From positions 1 through 64,000 of the forward strand of contig CAVSVP010000002.1 of assembly GCA_963731125.1 (NCBI GenBank): 64,000 bases of DNA, written 5' to 3'. The notes beneath the pieces were generated by a model. That model searched no databases. It had not been told where the DNA came from and saw nothing but the letters and a program-made list of their open reading frames with translations. How positions within the stretch are numbered: the stretch's first letter is position 1; each line of letters starts with the position of its first letter. This DNA is from CAVSVP01 sp963731125. Lineage in GTDB: Bacteria; Pseudomonadota; Gammaproteobacteria; Competibacterales; Competibacteraceae. Below, piece by piece: positions 51,913 through 61,738 of this stretch. The position numbers were made by a program, and so were the translations under genes.

Positions 51913-53766
51913 TTATTCCTGGCGATCTGACGCCGCTTTGCGCCGCTTCAGTGTGGTAGCCTTTTCCAAATCTACCCACCAGCTGGTAAGTTGCGTACCC
52001 TGCATAGGAGTCACTTCAGGTCTGCCAAATTTATCCCAATAGGCAATCCGGTCATAGGGAATATGCCAGTGCGGTATCACGAAGTGATTCCACAGCAAGA
52101 CCCGGTCCAGCGCACGGACTCGAGTGATTAGCGCATCTCTGTCGGGAGCCGCAATGATCAGTTCAATCAATCGGTCAATGGCTGGGTCTTTAATCCCTAC
52201 CACGTTGCTGCTGCCCGACAGTTCGGCGGCCTGGGAACCCCAAAAGTTGCGCTGCTCATTACCCGGTGACAAGGACTGTGGCCAGACCTGTACCACCATG
52301 TCGAAGTCAAACTCTCTGACACGGTTTTCGTATTGGGCCGAGTCCACCGTGCGTACGCCGGCCTCAATGCCAAGCCGCTCCAGATTGCGGACAAAGGGTA
52401 GCGAAATCCGCTCCCACGTAGGGTCGTTCAGTAGAATCTCAAAGCGGAAAGGTTGCCCTGTCTTGGTGTTAACCAATGTGCGTTCTTTAAACGTCCAGCC
52501 GGCTTCCCTGAGTAAAGACAGAGCCTTAACCAGATTTTGCCGTAGTTTAGCTGGATCTCCAGCAACCGGCGGGGTGTAGGCTGCGGTGAAAACCTCAGCA
52601 GGAACCTGGCGGCGCAGCGGTTCCAGGATTTGCAATTCCGCCGGGGAGGGCAGGCCTTTGGAAGCCAACTCCGAATTATCGAAATAACTTCGGGTGCGCG
52701 TATACTGCTCGTAGAACAGATTGCGATTGGTCCACTCGAAATCGAAAGCGTAAGCCAAAGCCTGGCGTACTCGAGGATCCTGGAATAAAGGCCGGCGCAT
52801 ATTATAAGCGAAGCCCTGCATGCCCGTCGGCCTTTGATGGGGTAGTTCCGCCTTTTTTACCAGGCCCTTTTGCATCGCTGGGAAATCGTAGCCGCTGGCC
52901 CATAGCTTAGCGACATTTTCCGGACGAATATCATAGGCGCCCGCCTTGAAAGCTTCTAGCGCAACGGTAGTGTCCCGATAATAGTCGTACCGCAATCGTG
53001 CAAAGTTGTATAGGCCTCGATTTACCGGCAGGTCCTTTCCCCAATAGTTAGCGTCGCGTCGATAAATGATAAACCGTCCTGGTTCGAACCGTTCAATGCG
53101 ATAGGGACCGCTGCCTACTGGCGGCTCCAAGGTGGTGGCTGCGAACTCTCGGTCTTGCCAATAGGCCTTGGATAGCACCGGCATCTGGCCCATGATCAAA
53201 GGCAACTCCCGATTTTCGCCTCCGGAAAAAGAAAATTTGACTCGTCGCTCGCCCAGCTTTTCCGCCTTAGTGACATTGGCATAATATGACTTGTAGAAAG
53301 GATTACCACTGGATTGCAAAATCTCGAAGGAAAAAATCACATCGTCAGCGGTGATCGGTGTTCCATCATGAAAGCGAGCCTTAGGACGCAGAGTATAAGT
53401 GACATGGGATCGATCTTCAGGAATTTCAATCGCTTCGGCGATTAACCCGTATTCGCTGAAAGCCTCGTCGGCGCTGTTACTGGTAAGCGTTTCAAAGAGA
53501 AAACCTAACCCCACGGCGGGCTGACCTTTGACGACAAATGGATTAAACGTATCAAAACTGCCAATGGCGGCAAATCGTGCTTCTCCGCCCTTAGGGGCGG
53601 TTGGATTGACATAGTCAAAATGCTGAAAATCCGGGCCGTACTTGGGTTCGCCGTGCATGGCGACGCCGTGCAGAGAATTATCGGCTGCAGCCCAAGTGCA
53701 GACCGTTTGTAGAGTCAACAGCATAACCAGAAGCCATTTGCTGCACCGGCCTTGTAAATGAGTCAT
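51913..53766 (-). CDS. yejA: Periplasmic peptide-binding protein YejA
   Basis: The product has 617 residues with a cleavable signal (LLVMLLTLQTVCTWAAA). YejA marks are GVAMHGEPKYGPDFQHFDYVNPTAPKGG, FDTFNPFVVKG, EYGLIAEAIEIPEDRSHVTY and NYWGKDLPVNRGLYNFARLRYDYYRD, the last being a strong YejA motif. It should feed YejBEF, whose genes lie beyond the inserted five-gene importer. It is divergent from fabI with 69 bp between the starts. Confidence 0.95.
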   Translation of the reverse strand: MTHLQGRCSKWLLVMLLTLQTVCTWAAADNSLHGVAMHGEPKYGPDFQHFDYVNPTAPKGGEARFAAIGSFDTFNPFVVKGQPAVGLGFLFETLTSNSADEAFSEYGLIAEAIEIPEDRSHVTYTLRPKARFHDGTPITADDVIFSFEILQSSGNPFYKSYYANVTKAEKLGERRVKFSFSGGENRELPLIMGQMPVLSKAYWQDREFAATTLEPPVGSGPYRIERFEPGRFIIYRRDANYWGKDLPVNRGLYNFARLRYDYYRDTTVALEAFKAGAYDIRPENVAKLWASGYDFPAMQKGLVKKAELPHQRPTGMQGFAYNMRRPLFQDPRVRQALAYAFDFEWTNRNLFYEQYTRTRSYFDNSELASKGLPSPAELQILEPLRRQVPAEVFTAAYTPPVAGDPAKLRQNLVKALSLLREAGWTFKERTLVNTKTGQPFRFEILLNDPTWERISLPFVRNLERLGIEAGVRTVDSAQYENRVREFDFDMVVQVWPQSLSPGNEQRNFWGSQAAELSGSSNVVGIKDPAIDRLIELIIAAPDRDALITRVRALDRVLLWNHFVIPHWHIPYDRIAYWDKFGRPEVTPMQGTQLTSWWVDLEKATTLKRRKAASDRQE

Positions 53767-53835
53767 TGGCTATCCTTTAAGATCTGGGACTACAATAGCG
53801 GATTAGACGATACCAAAAAACCACAGGAGTTCAAC

Positions 53836-54624
53836 ATGGGTTTACTTACCGGTAAACGCGCCCTGATCGTGGGACTTGCAAGCAATCGTTCCATCGCCTG
53901 GGGTATTGCGCAAGCCATGCACCGCGAGGGAGCTGAAATTGCGTTTAGCTATCAGACGGAAAAATTGCGACCCCGGGTGGAGAAAATGGCTGCCGAGTGC
54001 GGGAGTGCCATCACCATGCCCTGCGACGTAGGGAGCGATGCCCAGATCGATGCGGTATTCGAAACCCTGCAACAACATTGGGATGGTTTGGATATTATCG
54101 TCCATTCGGTGGCCTATGCCCCTCAGGAAGCGCTAACGGGCACTTATCTAGACAGCGTAACGCGGGAGAATTTCCTTACCGCTCATGAAATTAGTTCCTA
54201 CAGTTTCGCTGCTCTCGCTAATGCCGGTAAGTCCTTGATGCAGGGACGAAAGGGGGCGCTGCTCACCCTGACTTATCTCGGCGGAGCACGCTGTGTGCCC
54301 CACTATAATGTGATGGGGCTTGCGAAGGCTAGTCTGGATGCTAATGTGCGCTATATGGCCAAGTCTCTGGGGCCGGAAGGAATGCGTGTCAACGCTATTT
54401 CCGCAGGCCCTATCCGAACCTTGGCGGCGTCAGGAATCAAGGATTTTCGCAAAATGTTGGCAGCCTTCGAGCAAGCAGCGCCCTTAGGTAGATGCATCAC
54501 TATCGAGGAGGTTGGCAACGCGGCTGCTTTCTTGTGCTCAGATCTCGCCTCTGGCATCACCGGCGAGATTCTCTATGTGGATGGCGGCTTCAATACGGTG
54601 GCCATGGGCGATATTGGATCCTAA
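53836..54624 (+). CDS. fabI: Enoyl-[acyl-carrier-protein] reductase (NADH)
   Basis: The product has 262 residues from ATG 53836, chosen because AGGAG lies 6 bp before it and the protein then starts MGLLTGKRALIVGLASNRSIAWG as in other FabI; the frame is open upstream to 53758. Catalytic residues of the Y-x6-K class lie in LTYLGGARCVPHYNVMGLAKASL. It reduces the double bond of enoyl-ACP in the last step of fatty-acid elongation and is the usual triclosan target. Confidence 0.97.
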   Translation: MGLLTGKRALIVGLASNRSIAWGIAQAMHREGAEIAFSYQTEKLRPRVEKMAAECGSAITMPCDVGSDAQIDAVFETLQQHWDGLDIIVHSVAYAPQEALTGTYLDSVTRENFLTAHEISSYSFAALANAGKSLMQGRKGALLTLTYLGGARCVPHYNVMGLAKASLDANVRYMAKSLGPEGMRVNAISAGPIRTLAASGIKDFRKMLAAFEQAAPLGRCITIEEVGNAAAFLCSDLASGITGEILYVDGGFNTVAMGDIGS

Positions 54625-54746
54625 TAAGATCTCTCTTTATGAGCTTTAAAGAGTTGTATATTTTTGTCGGGGGAGAGGGCGTGCTTCCCCTAACTCTAGA
54701 AGAACAAGTGATTTAGCCATTGGCTGAGTAAGTACGCCTTAGCTGA

Positions 54747-56630
54747 CTAAATCCGGTCATTGAAGGTCGCCACATGGGCTTGTCTGCGCAAGCTATCCAG
54801 AAAACTCTCAAATTCGCTTGCGCCCATCTGCCCAGCCAGTTGCTGTGCAAGAGTCTTGCGTTCCTCCGCTGATAACTCCTCTGATTTACCAGATACTATG
54901 CGACTGACAACCACCACTGCCTGATCGCCATTACTGAGTACTGTCGATCCTACCGATACGCCGCCTTCTTTGGGCTTTGGCAGTTGGAATGCCTTGTTGA
55001 GAATAGCGTTATCGAGATTTTCAGCGGTACGCTTCACTAAACTAGGCTTTCCCAGCTTTCCGCTGTGCGCTTCGGCAAGCGCCTGAAGTTTTCCCCCCTG
55101 TCTGGCCCGTTTTTGCAATGCCTCGATGTCCTTCGCGAGAGTTTCCTGAGCCTGACGGTTGCGAAGCTCATCGACGATAGTTTGTCGAGCCTCCTCCAGA
55201 CTTTGCGATGTGGCCTGCTTGTGATCTTTAAGCCGTACGACAATGATATGATTAGGTTCTAATTCGATGGGTTCGCTGTTAAAACCGCGCTTTAACACTT
55301 CTTCGCTAAAGGCCGCGGTCACTACCTCGGGATAAGCGGCAATGCCTTTTCCGTCCTTGCGGTCAAACCAGTCGCTTTCACTGATCTCTAATCCTAGGGC
55401 TTCAGCAGCGGGTTCTAGGCTGTCGGGTTGCTCGTAAATCCAATTGGCAAGGGTTTCTGACATATCGTAGAAACGATTTTCTGATTTTCGCAGGCGCAAC
55501 TGCTGGACTAGCTCATCACGCACCTCATCAAAACTTTCAACGTTTTCTGGAGTGATGTTATCCAGCCGGATAATATGAAGTCCAAAACGGGTGCGCACCG
55601 GTTCGCTGATATCACCCACGGCGTTTAAGTTGTAAAGAGCAGCCTCAAAGGCTGGATCTTCATAAAAACCTTTGCTGATCACGCCTAGCTCAGCCCCCTC
55701 CATATCCTCGGCATTTTGGGCTTCCTGTAAAGCTTGGTCGAACGTCTTGGTGCCAGACGTGATAGCGTCGTAGAGGGTCTGCGCTCGATGCTGTGCCTCA
55801 TCTACTTCGGCATCGCTGGCTGTAGCAGGCAAAGTGATGAGGATATGAGAAGCGCTACGTTCTTCGGGCTGCGTATATTTAGCAATTTGCTCTTGATAGA
55901 CTGTTTGCAATTCATCCTCGTTGACTGGAATATCCTCGGCGATGTTGTCAAGTTTGAGTTCCAGGTATTGTACTTTTAGCTGTTCTGGATTGACAAAACG
56001 GTCTTTGTGTTCCTGATAGTAAGCATCGATAGCGCTTTCCTCGATAGAAACTTTCTTTAAGTAGTCGCTTAAGGAAAGTACCAAATATGCGAGGTTTCGT
56101 TGCTGGTTGAGAAGACTGATGAATGTGTCTAGTTCCGCCGGCGTCACCAAAGAAGATGTTACCAATCCGTTCCGCCATTGGTTAATCATCAGTGAGTTGC
56201 GCAAATTCTCTTCAAAAACAATTTCCGTATAACCTTGAGCTCTTAATAAACGTTTATAACGTTCAGCGTCAAAGCTGCCGTCTTCTTGAAATGTCGGATA
56301 GGAAAGAATAGCCTGTTGCAGCTGCTGATCGCCAACCCGCAACCCTTGTTCTTTAGCTGCCTGAAGCAGTACACGCTCGTTGACCAGTTGCTGCAGCACC
56401 ATGTTTTTGAGCAAGTTGACATCCACTTGCGGGAACTGCTGGCGTTGTTGCTGAAAGGCTTGCTGGAATTCCTGTAAAGATATCGTGCCGTCACCGACTT
56501 CGGCAACCTCCAGCGGTCCGGAATTACTGAAATAAGAACTGATTCCCCAGAGGGCGAAAGTAATTACTATCAGGCCAATGATTGTGTAGGCAATCCAACC
56601 AGTAGCACGCTCTCTAATCGATTGTAACAT
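54747..56630 (-). CDS. ppiD: Periplasmic folding factor PpiD (parvulin-type)
   Basis: The product has 627 residues. One N-terminal membrane anchor (TGWIAYTIIGLIVITFALWGI) is followed by the SurA_N-like region (VNLLKNMVLQQLVNERVLLQAAKEQGLRV), a parvulin domain (about 265-360, with SASHILITLPATAS and FGLHIIRLDNITPE) and a C-terminal domain. It helps outer-membrane and periplasmic proteins fold. It lies downstream of hupB and the tRNAs as in other gammaproteobacteria. Confidence 0.94.
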   Translation of the reverse strand: MLQSIRERATGWIAYTIIGLIVITFALWGISSYFSNSGPLEVAEVGDGTISLQEFQQAFQQQRQQFPQVDVNLLKNMVLQQLVNERVLLQAAKEQGLRVGDQQLQQAILSYPTFQEDGSFDAERYKRLLRAQGYTEIVFEENLRNSLMINQWRNGLVTSSLVTPAELDTFISLLNQQRNLAYLVLSLSDYLKKVSIEESAIDAYYQEHKDRFVNPEQLKVQYLELKLDNIAEDIPVNEDELQTVYQEQIAKYTQPEERSASHILITLPATASDAEVDEAQHRAQTLYDAITSGTKTFDQALQEAQNAEDMEGAELGVISKGFYEDPAFEAALYNLNAVGDISEPVRTRFGLHIIRLDNITPENVESFDEVRDELVQQLRLRKSENRFYDMSETLANWIYEQPDSLEPAAEALGLEISESDWFDRKDGKGIAAYPEVVTAAFSEEVLKRGFNSEPIELEPNHIIVVRLKDHKQATSQSLEEARQTIVDELRNRQAQETLAKDIEALQKRARQGGKLQALAEAHSGKLGKPSLVKRTAENLDNAILNKAFQLPKPKEGGVSVGSTVLSNGDQAVVVVSRIVSGKSEELSAEERKTLAQQLAGQMGASEFESFLDSLRRQAHVATFNDRI

Positions 56631-56709
56631 ATACTATTTCGAACTAATTCAGGTGGAACAAAAGAGGCAAGCAAGTAGGAGGGGGTGCCATAAGACACCC
56701 TTTGGTTTT

Positions 56710-56786
56710 TGGCGGAGCGGACGGGACTCGAACCCGCGACCCCCGGCGTGACAGGCCGGTATTCTAACCAACTGAACTACCGCTCC
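56710..56786 (-). tRNA. tRNA-Asp (anticodon GTC)
   Basis: The cloverleaf starts with acceptor GGAGCGG at 56786 and closes with CCGCTCC, discriminator G and encoded CCA (56712-56710). The anticodon loop CTGTCAC gives GTC. The T-arm GGGTTCGAGTCCC is standard. It is identical in the tRNA body to the copy at 56839-56915. Confidence 0.96.
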
Positions 56787-56838
56787 CGAATTCAATCAGG
56801 AAATATTTAAGCTCACGTCCCACATCATTGGCTACGGC

Positions 56839-56915
56839 TGGCGGAGCGGACGGGACTCGAACCCGCGACCCCCGGCGTGACAGGCCGGTATTCTAACCAA
56901 CTGAACTACCGCTCC
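56839..56915 (-). tRNA. tRNA-Asp (anticodon GTC), second copy
   Basis: This is a perfect duplicate of the tRNA at 56710-56786, 52 bp away, again with encoded CCA. The two copies and tRNA-Val lie head to tail and are probably cut from one transcript. Confidence 0.96.
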
Positions 56916-56929
56916 ACGAAGGTTATGCA

Positions 56930-57005
56930 TGGTGGGTGCTGAGGGGTTCGAACCCCCGACCTTCGCCTTGTAAGGGCGATGCTCTCCCAGCTGAGCTAAG
57001 CACCC
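56930..57005 (-). tRNA. tRNA-Val (anticodon TAC)
   Basis: Acceptor GGGTGCT at 57005 pairs with AGCACCC near the 3' end, with discriminator A and encoded CCA. The anticodon loop CTTACAA gives TAC. It is 14 bp from the tRNA-Asp copy and 11 bp after the hupB stop, as part of a hupB-tRNA cluster. Confidence 0.96.
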
Positions 57006-57016
57006 TATCAAACTGC

Positions 57017-57289
57017 CTAATTTACTGCATCTTTGAGTGCTTTACCAGCCTTAAAAGATGGAATTTTAGAAGCTTTAATGTCAATGGGATTTCCGCTTCG
57101 CGGATCACGACCGGTGCGTGCTGCCCGTTCTCGTACGGTAAATGTGCCGAAGCCGATTAAGGTAACTTGATCTCCCGATTTGAGAGCATCAGTGATTGAA
57201 TTCAATACTGCATCCACCGCTTTACCCGCCGCTGCTTTGGAAAGATCAGAGGAATTGGCTACGGCATTAATCAATTCGGATTTATTCAT
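57017..57289 (-). CDS. hupB: DNA-binding protein HU-beta
   Basis: The product has 90 residues, the usual size. It starts MNKSELINAVANSSDLSKAAAGKAVDAV. The beta-arm signature is GFGTFTVRERAARTGRDPRSGNPI. It bends and compacts DNA. It stands between lon and the tRNAs, its place in many gammaproteobacteria. Confidence 0.97.
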   Translation of the reverse strand: MNKSELINAVANSSDLSKAAAGKAVDAVLNSITDALKSGDQVTLIGFGTFTVRERAARTGRDPRSGNPIDIKASKIPSFKAGKALKDAVN

Positions 57290-57432
57290 TATCCCTACCT
57301 TACTTTATAGTAATTGACACTTATTAGTCTAAATTATCCGGGTAGGCAAAAACATATTAAAGAGTGCAAGCCTCATCTCCCGAAAATGGCCAAAACTTAT
57401 AACAGGGCTATTAAAGCAGTGTCAACTGTATT

Positions 57433-59880
57433 TTAGTGAGGACGTACGTTTTCTTCCTGTTTAGCAGCTTTAGCAGCCTCGTTTTTAGTTTTCACCTCAT
57501 CGAGTTCTTCATTTTCTTTTGAGCTGGAGGAAGGCAAAGTATACATAGCAATTTCAAATACTTGATCAATCCACTTCACAGGACGAATATCGAGCTTACT
57601 TAAAATATTCTTAGGAATCTCTGCCAAATCTTTACGGTTTTCCTCCGGAATAATCACGATACTAATGCCGCCACGGTGAGCCGCTAATAATTTCTCCTTG
57701 AGGCCGCCAATGGGTAGTACTTGTCCTCGCAAGGTAATCTCTCCCGTCATGGCCACGTTAGCACGCACAGAAGCCTGTGTTAGCGCTGAAACTAGGGCCG
57801 TACACATGCCAATGCCCGCACTGGGGCCGTCTTTAGGCGTTGCCCCTTCGGGAACATGAATATGCACATCGTGCTTTTGGTAAAACTCCGGGTCGATACC
57901 CAGGTTTTTGGCCCGGCTTCTTACCACCGTCATCGCTGCCTGGATGGACTCGCGCATGACCTCGCCCAGTTGTCCCGTATGAGTTAGCTTGCCCTTACCA
58001 GGAACCAATGCCGCTTCAATGGTCAATAGTTCACCGCCAACCTCCGTCCACGCCAAACCCGTCACCTGACCAATCTGATCCTGTTCTTCGGCAAGGCCGT
58101 AACGGAAACGTCGTACACCTAAATATTTCTCCAAAGTATCCGGTTTGACAAGAATCTGTTGGGGTGAGGTATGCAGCATGATTTCCTTCACAACTTTACG
58201 GCATATCTTAGAGATTTCACGCTCTAGATTACGTACTCCGGCTTCCCGAGTATAGAAACGAATAATGTCACGGATGGCAGTTTCTTCGATGTTCAGCTCA
58301 TCTTTTTTCAAGCCATTGTTTTTAATTTGTTTCTGAACTAGATAGCGAGTGGCAATATTGAGTTTTTCATCCTCCGTGTAACCGGGAAGACGGATAACTT
58401 CCATGCGGTCCAGTAAGGGACTCGGGATATTCAAAGAATTCGCCGTGGCGACAAACATGACATCAGATAAATCAAAATCTACCTCAAGATAATGGTCATT
58501 GAAGGTATAATTTTGTTCGGGGTCCAATACTTCCAACAGGGCTGATGAAGGATCTCCCCGAAAATCCATAGACATCTTATCGATTTCGTCAAATAAAAAT
58601 AGAGGATTTCTTGTGCCAATCTTTGCTAAATTCTGGATAATCTTACCGGGCATAGAGCCGATGTAAGTGCGCCGATGGCCGCGTATCTCTGCCTCATCGC
58701 GAACGCCGCCCAAGGACATGCGTACGAATTTGCGGTTAGTGGCGCGGGCGATCGAACGACCAAGAGATGTCTTGCCTACACCGGGTGGACCGACTAGGCA
58801 TAAAATAGGGCCTTTAAGCTTGCGGGCGCGTTGCTGGACTGCCAGGTATTCAAGAATACGCTCTTTAACTTTTTCCAAACCATAATGATCCGCTTCTAGT
58901 ATGGCTTCTGCACCTGCCAGATCGTGACGAATTTTACTGCGCTTTTTCCACGGTGCACTGACTAACCAATCTATATAGTTGCGCACCACCGTGGCTTCGG
59001 CCGACATAGGAGACATCATTCTGAGCTTATTCAACTCTACTGTCGCCTTTGCCTTTACCTCCTTAGGCATACCTGCCTTCTCAATCCTTTGAGACAACTC
59101 TTCGAGTTCATTAGGAGCGTCTTCAAGATCGCCCAGCTCCTTCTGAATGGCTTTCATCTGTTCGTTTAGATAATACTCCCGCTGGCTTTTCTCCATTTGT
59201 TGCTTGACCCGGTTACGAATACGCTTTTCGATTTGCAGAATATCATTTTCGCCCTCTAGGAGGCGCATCAAATATTCAAGCCGCTCGCGGGGGTCTTGAA
59301 TCTCCAGGATCTTTTGTTTCTCTTCGAGTTTTAATGCCATATGTGCAGCGATAGTATCCGCCAGACGTCCCGGTTCCTCGATTCCTGCTAAAGAAGTTAG
59401 CACTTCCCCCGGTATCTTCTTATTCAGCTTGACGTAATGGTCAAAAATGCCTAGCACTGAGCGCATCAGCACCTCTGTTTCTCGACTCACTTCGCCGGCG
59501 GCTGAATTCAGCAGAGCGACCTTGGCAAGGAAACAGGCTTTAGTTTCGGTAAAGCGTTCGATGTGGGCACGCTGACTCCCTTCCACTAACACCTTAACGG
59601 TACCGTCGGGTAATTTTAGCAACTGTAATACATTGGATAATGTACCCATCCTGTAAATGTCTTCTTCCTTAGGATCATCCACTTCTGCACTCTGTTGGGC
59701 AACTAGCAGGATTCGTTTATTCCCCTCCATGGCAATATCTAAGGCACGAATAGATTTTTCCCGCCCGACGAACAGTGGAATAACCATGTGAGGGTATACG
59801 ACAACGTCACGCAGTGGCAGGACCGGCGTAGGGAAATTATCACCCTCACTAGCAGTAAATTTGGTTTCTTTCGGCGTCAT
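57433..59880 (-). CDS. lon: ATP-dependent protease Lon
   Basis: The product has 815 residues. The N-domain starts at VLPLRDVVVYPHMVIPLFVGRE. The AAA+ module has GPPGVGKTSLGRSIA (Walker A) and PLFLFDEIDKMS (Walker B). The protease domain has the catalytic serine in KDGPSAGIGM and the lysine in LPIGGLKEKLLAA. It degrades misfolded and regulatory proteins. A strong sigma-32 promoter lies about 116 bp upstream (59996-60024). Confidence 0.98.
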   Translation of the reverse strand: MTPKETKFTASEGDNFPTPVLPLRDVVVYPHMVIPLFVGREKSIRALDIAMEGNKRILLVAQQSAEVDDPKEEDIYRMGTLSNVLQLLKLPDGTVKVLVEGSQRAHIERFTETKACFLAKVALLNSAAGEVSRETEVLMRSVLGIFDHYVKLNKKIPGEVLTSLAGIEEPGRLADTIAAHMALKLEEKQKILEIQDPRERLEYLMRLLEGENDILQIEKRIRNRVKQQMEKSQREYYLNEQMKAIQKELGDLEDAPNELEELSQRIEKAGMPKEVKAKATVELNKLRMMSPMSAEATVVRNYIDWLVSAPWKKRSKIRHDLAGAEAILEADHYGLEKVKERILEYLAVQQRARKLKGPILCLVGPPGVGKTSLGRSIARATNRKFVRMSLGGVRDEAEIRGHRRTYIGSMPGKIIQNLAKIGTRNPLFLFDEIDKMSMDFRGDPSSALLEVLDPEQNYTFNDHYLEVDFDLSDVMFVATANSLNIPSPLLDRMEVIRLPGYTEDEKLNIATRYLVQKQIKNNGLKKDELNIEETAIRDIIRFYTREAGVRNLEREISKICRKVVKEIMLHTSPQQILVKPDTLEKYLGVRRFRYGLAEEQDQIGQVTGLAWTEVGGELLTIEAALVPGKGKLTHTGQLGEVMRESIQAAMTVVRSRAKNLGIDPEFYQKHDVHIHVPEGATPKDGPSAGIGMCTALVSALTQASVRANVAMTGEITLRGQVLPIGGLKEKLLAAHRGGISIVIIPEENRKDLAEIPKNILSKLDIRPVKWIDQVFEIAMYTLPSSSSKENEELDEVKTKNEAAKAAKQEENVRPH

Positions 59881-59995
59881 CGCGGGTCCTCATTCATTAA
59901 ATTGGCCTGTCAGAATATGGAGCAGTCCAACGCAAGGGTTGGATGCGGGTTTCTATTAGAAATTAAATTCCAGACAAAAATGTTCATTAAGTCAG

Positions 59996-60024
59996 GAATG
60001 GGGTCAATGTAGGTTGCTTTCAAG
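59996..60024 (-). promoter_or_regulatory. Sigma-32 (heat-shock) promoter of lon
   Basis: On the minus strand CTTGAAA (60024-60018), 14 bases, then CCCCATTC (60003-59996) match the sigma-32 consensus CTTGAAA-N14-CCCCATnT in all but the last base. The start site would be near 59989, giving a leader of about 110 bases to the lon ATG. Confidence 0.88.
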
Positions 60025-60115
60025 GCCCCGGGTGTCGGCAGCATACCAGGGCCGGACAATAGTAACTCCGTGCCCGGGTAGCGGAAATAGAGTGGCGGAA
60101 ATAATAGAATTCTTG

Positions 60116-61396
60116 CTAATCCGATGAAGCGGCTCGCCTCTGGCCAGTGTGTTCATAGATAAAATAGGGCTTCGCTTCGCCCTGAATAACAGCATCGTCG
60201 ATAACCACTTTGCCGACATTCTGCAAACTAGGAAGATCGTACATCGTATCTAGCAGCACATGCTCAAGGATCGTCCGCAAACCGCGGGCGCCTGTTTTGC
60301 GCTCCATGGCCTTACGTGCTACAGCCTGCAAAGCTTCGTCACGAAATTCAAGTTCACAGCCTTCCAACTCAAAAAGTTTGGCAAATTGCTTGATGATGGC
60401 ATTCTTCGGTTCAGTCAGAATCTGCACCAGGGCTGTTTCATCCAACTCTTCCAGGGTAGCAACCACCGGCAGCCGGCCAACGAACTCAGGAATCAGACCG
60501 TATTTAATGAGGTCTTCGGGCTCAACGTCAGCGAGTACCGCACCGATAGCCTTAATACCGTCTTTGCCTTTAACATCGGCAGAGAATCCTATACCGCCTT
60601 GCTCCGAGCGGCTACGAATGATTTTATCGAGACCGGCGAAGGCGCCTCCACAAATAAAGAGTATATTAGAAGTGTTCACCTGCAAAAATTCCTGCTGCGG
60701 GTGTTTACGCCCCCCTTGGGGCGGCACTGATGCAACTGTGCCTTCGATCAGTTTCAAAAGTGCCTGTTGCACTCCTTCGCCAGACACATCACGGGTGATG
60801 GAAGGATTGTCCGATTTACGTGAAATTTTATCGATTTCGTCAATGTAAACAATGCCTGTCTGCGCCTTTTCGACGTCGTAGTCGCACTTCTGGAGAAGCT
60901 TTTGAATTATATTTTCGACGTCTTCGCCGACATAGCCTGCTTCGGTTAGCGTTGTAGCGTCAGCAATGGTGAAAGGGACATTGAGTAGTCGTGCCAATGT
61001 CTCTGCTAGCAATGTCTTGCCCGAACCGGTCGGTCCAATCAGCAGAATGTTGCTCTTGCCGACTTCAACGTCGCTCTTGCCGCGTTGCCGCAGTTCAAGG
61101 CGTTTATAGTGATTGTAAACTGCAACCGCCAGAATTTTTTTGGCTTGTTCCTGGCCAATGACATATTCGCTAAGAACTTGTTTTATTTCCTGAGGCTTAG
61201 GCAGGTTACTACCAGTAACGGGAGCATTATCCTCCATTTCTTCACGAATAATGTCGTTACAAAGCTCGACGCATTCATCGCAAATAAACACGTTCGGACC
61301 AGCGATCAGCTTGCGCACTTCATGCTGACTCTTGCCGCAGAAAGAGCAGTACAAGAGTTTGTCGTCGCTACTCTTGCCGTTTCGATCTTTGCCCAT
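60116..61396 (-). CDS. clpX: ATP-dependent Clp protease ATP-binding subunit ClpX
   Basis: The product has 426 residues. It has the zinc domain CSFCGKSQHEVRKLIAGPNVFICDECVELC, AAA+ Walker A GPTGSGKTLLAETLA, Walker B IVYIDEIDKIS and the IGF loop in GGIGFSADVKG that docks on ClpP. It unfolds substrates for ClpP. It is separated from clpP by about 340 bp, wider than usual, so it may have its own promoter. Confidence 0.98.
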   Translation of the reverse strand: MGKDRNGKSSDDKLLYCSFCGKSQHEVRKLIAGPNVFICDECVELCNDIIREEMEDNAPVTGSNLPKPQEIKQVLSEYVIGQEQAKKILAVAVYNHYKRLELRQRGKSDVEVGKSNILLIGPTGSGKTLLAETLARLLNVPFTIADATTLTEAGYVGEDVENIIQKLLQKCDYDVEKAQTGIVYIDEIDKISRKSDNPSITRDVSGEGVQQALLKLIEGTVASVPPQGGRKHPQQEFLQVNTSNILFICGGAFAGLDKIIRSRSEQGGIGFSADVKGKDGIKAIGAVLADVEPEDLIKYGLIPEFVGRLPVVATLEELDETALVQILTEPKNAIIKQFAKLFELEGCELEFRDEALQAVARKAMERKTGARGLRTILEHVLLDTMYDLPSLQNVGKVVIDDAVIQGEAKPYFIYEHTGQRRAASSD

Positions 61397-61738
61397 CGAA
61401 ATCTCCGTATCGGTTTATTGTTAGCGCGGGTAGTTAGGTAAACCGCTCCTATCTACCCACGAATCGCTTGCGGGATGAATCGCGAGGCGTATAATTTAAC
61501 TGCATCTATTCAGGTCCTAACGCTAACACTAGAAACAATTGCAATCCTGTTGATCGCTCGCTAGTTTCCCAGTAGCTCTCCCAGGTAATTTGCCTGCTGA
61601 GAGAATACACGCTGACTCAATCCCAATAACTAGTGTATTCAACTACGTTCCAAACGACTTGACAAGAAGGTCAGTAGCTTACCTCCATTGGACGCCTCAA
61701 TTTAGAGTGCGATGCGGTAAAATCGTTCGTCGGTTCTG
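61397..61738. other. Intergenic region between clpP and clpX
   Basis: This is 342 bp with no convincing gene. On the minus strand, TTATAC around 61491-61496 could be a -10 box for clpX, but I find no good -35 box and no sigma-32 match. A weak hairpin occurs around 61573-61605. Confidence 0.35.

Noticed and set aside
56690..56709. GGGTG/CACCC hairpin after the tRNA cluster as a terminator
   Set aside because: The T-rich side lies on the plus strand, opposite to the direction of the tRNA transcript.
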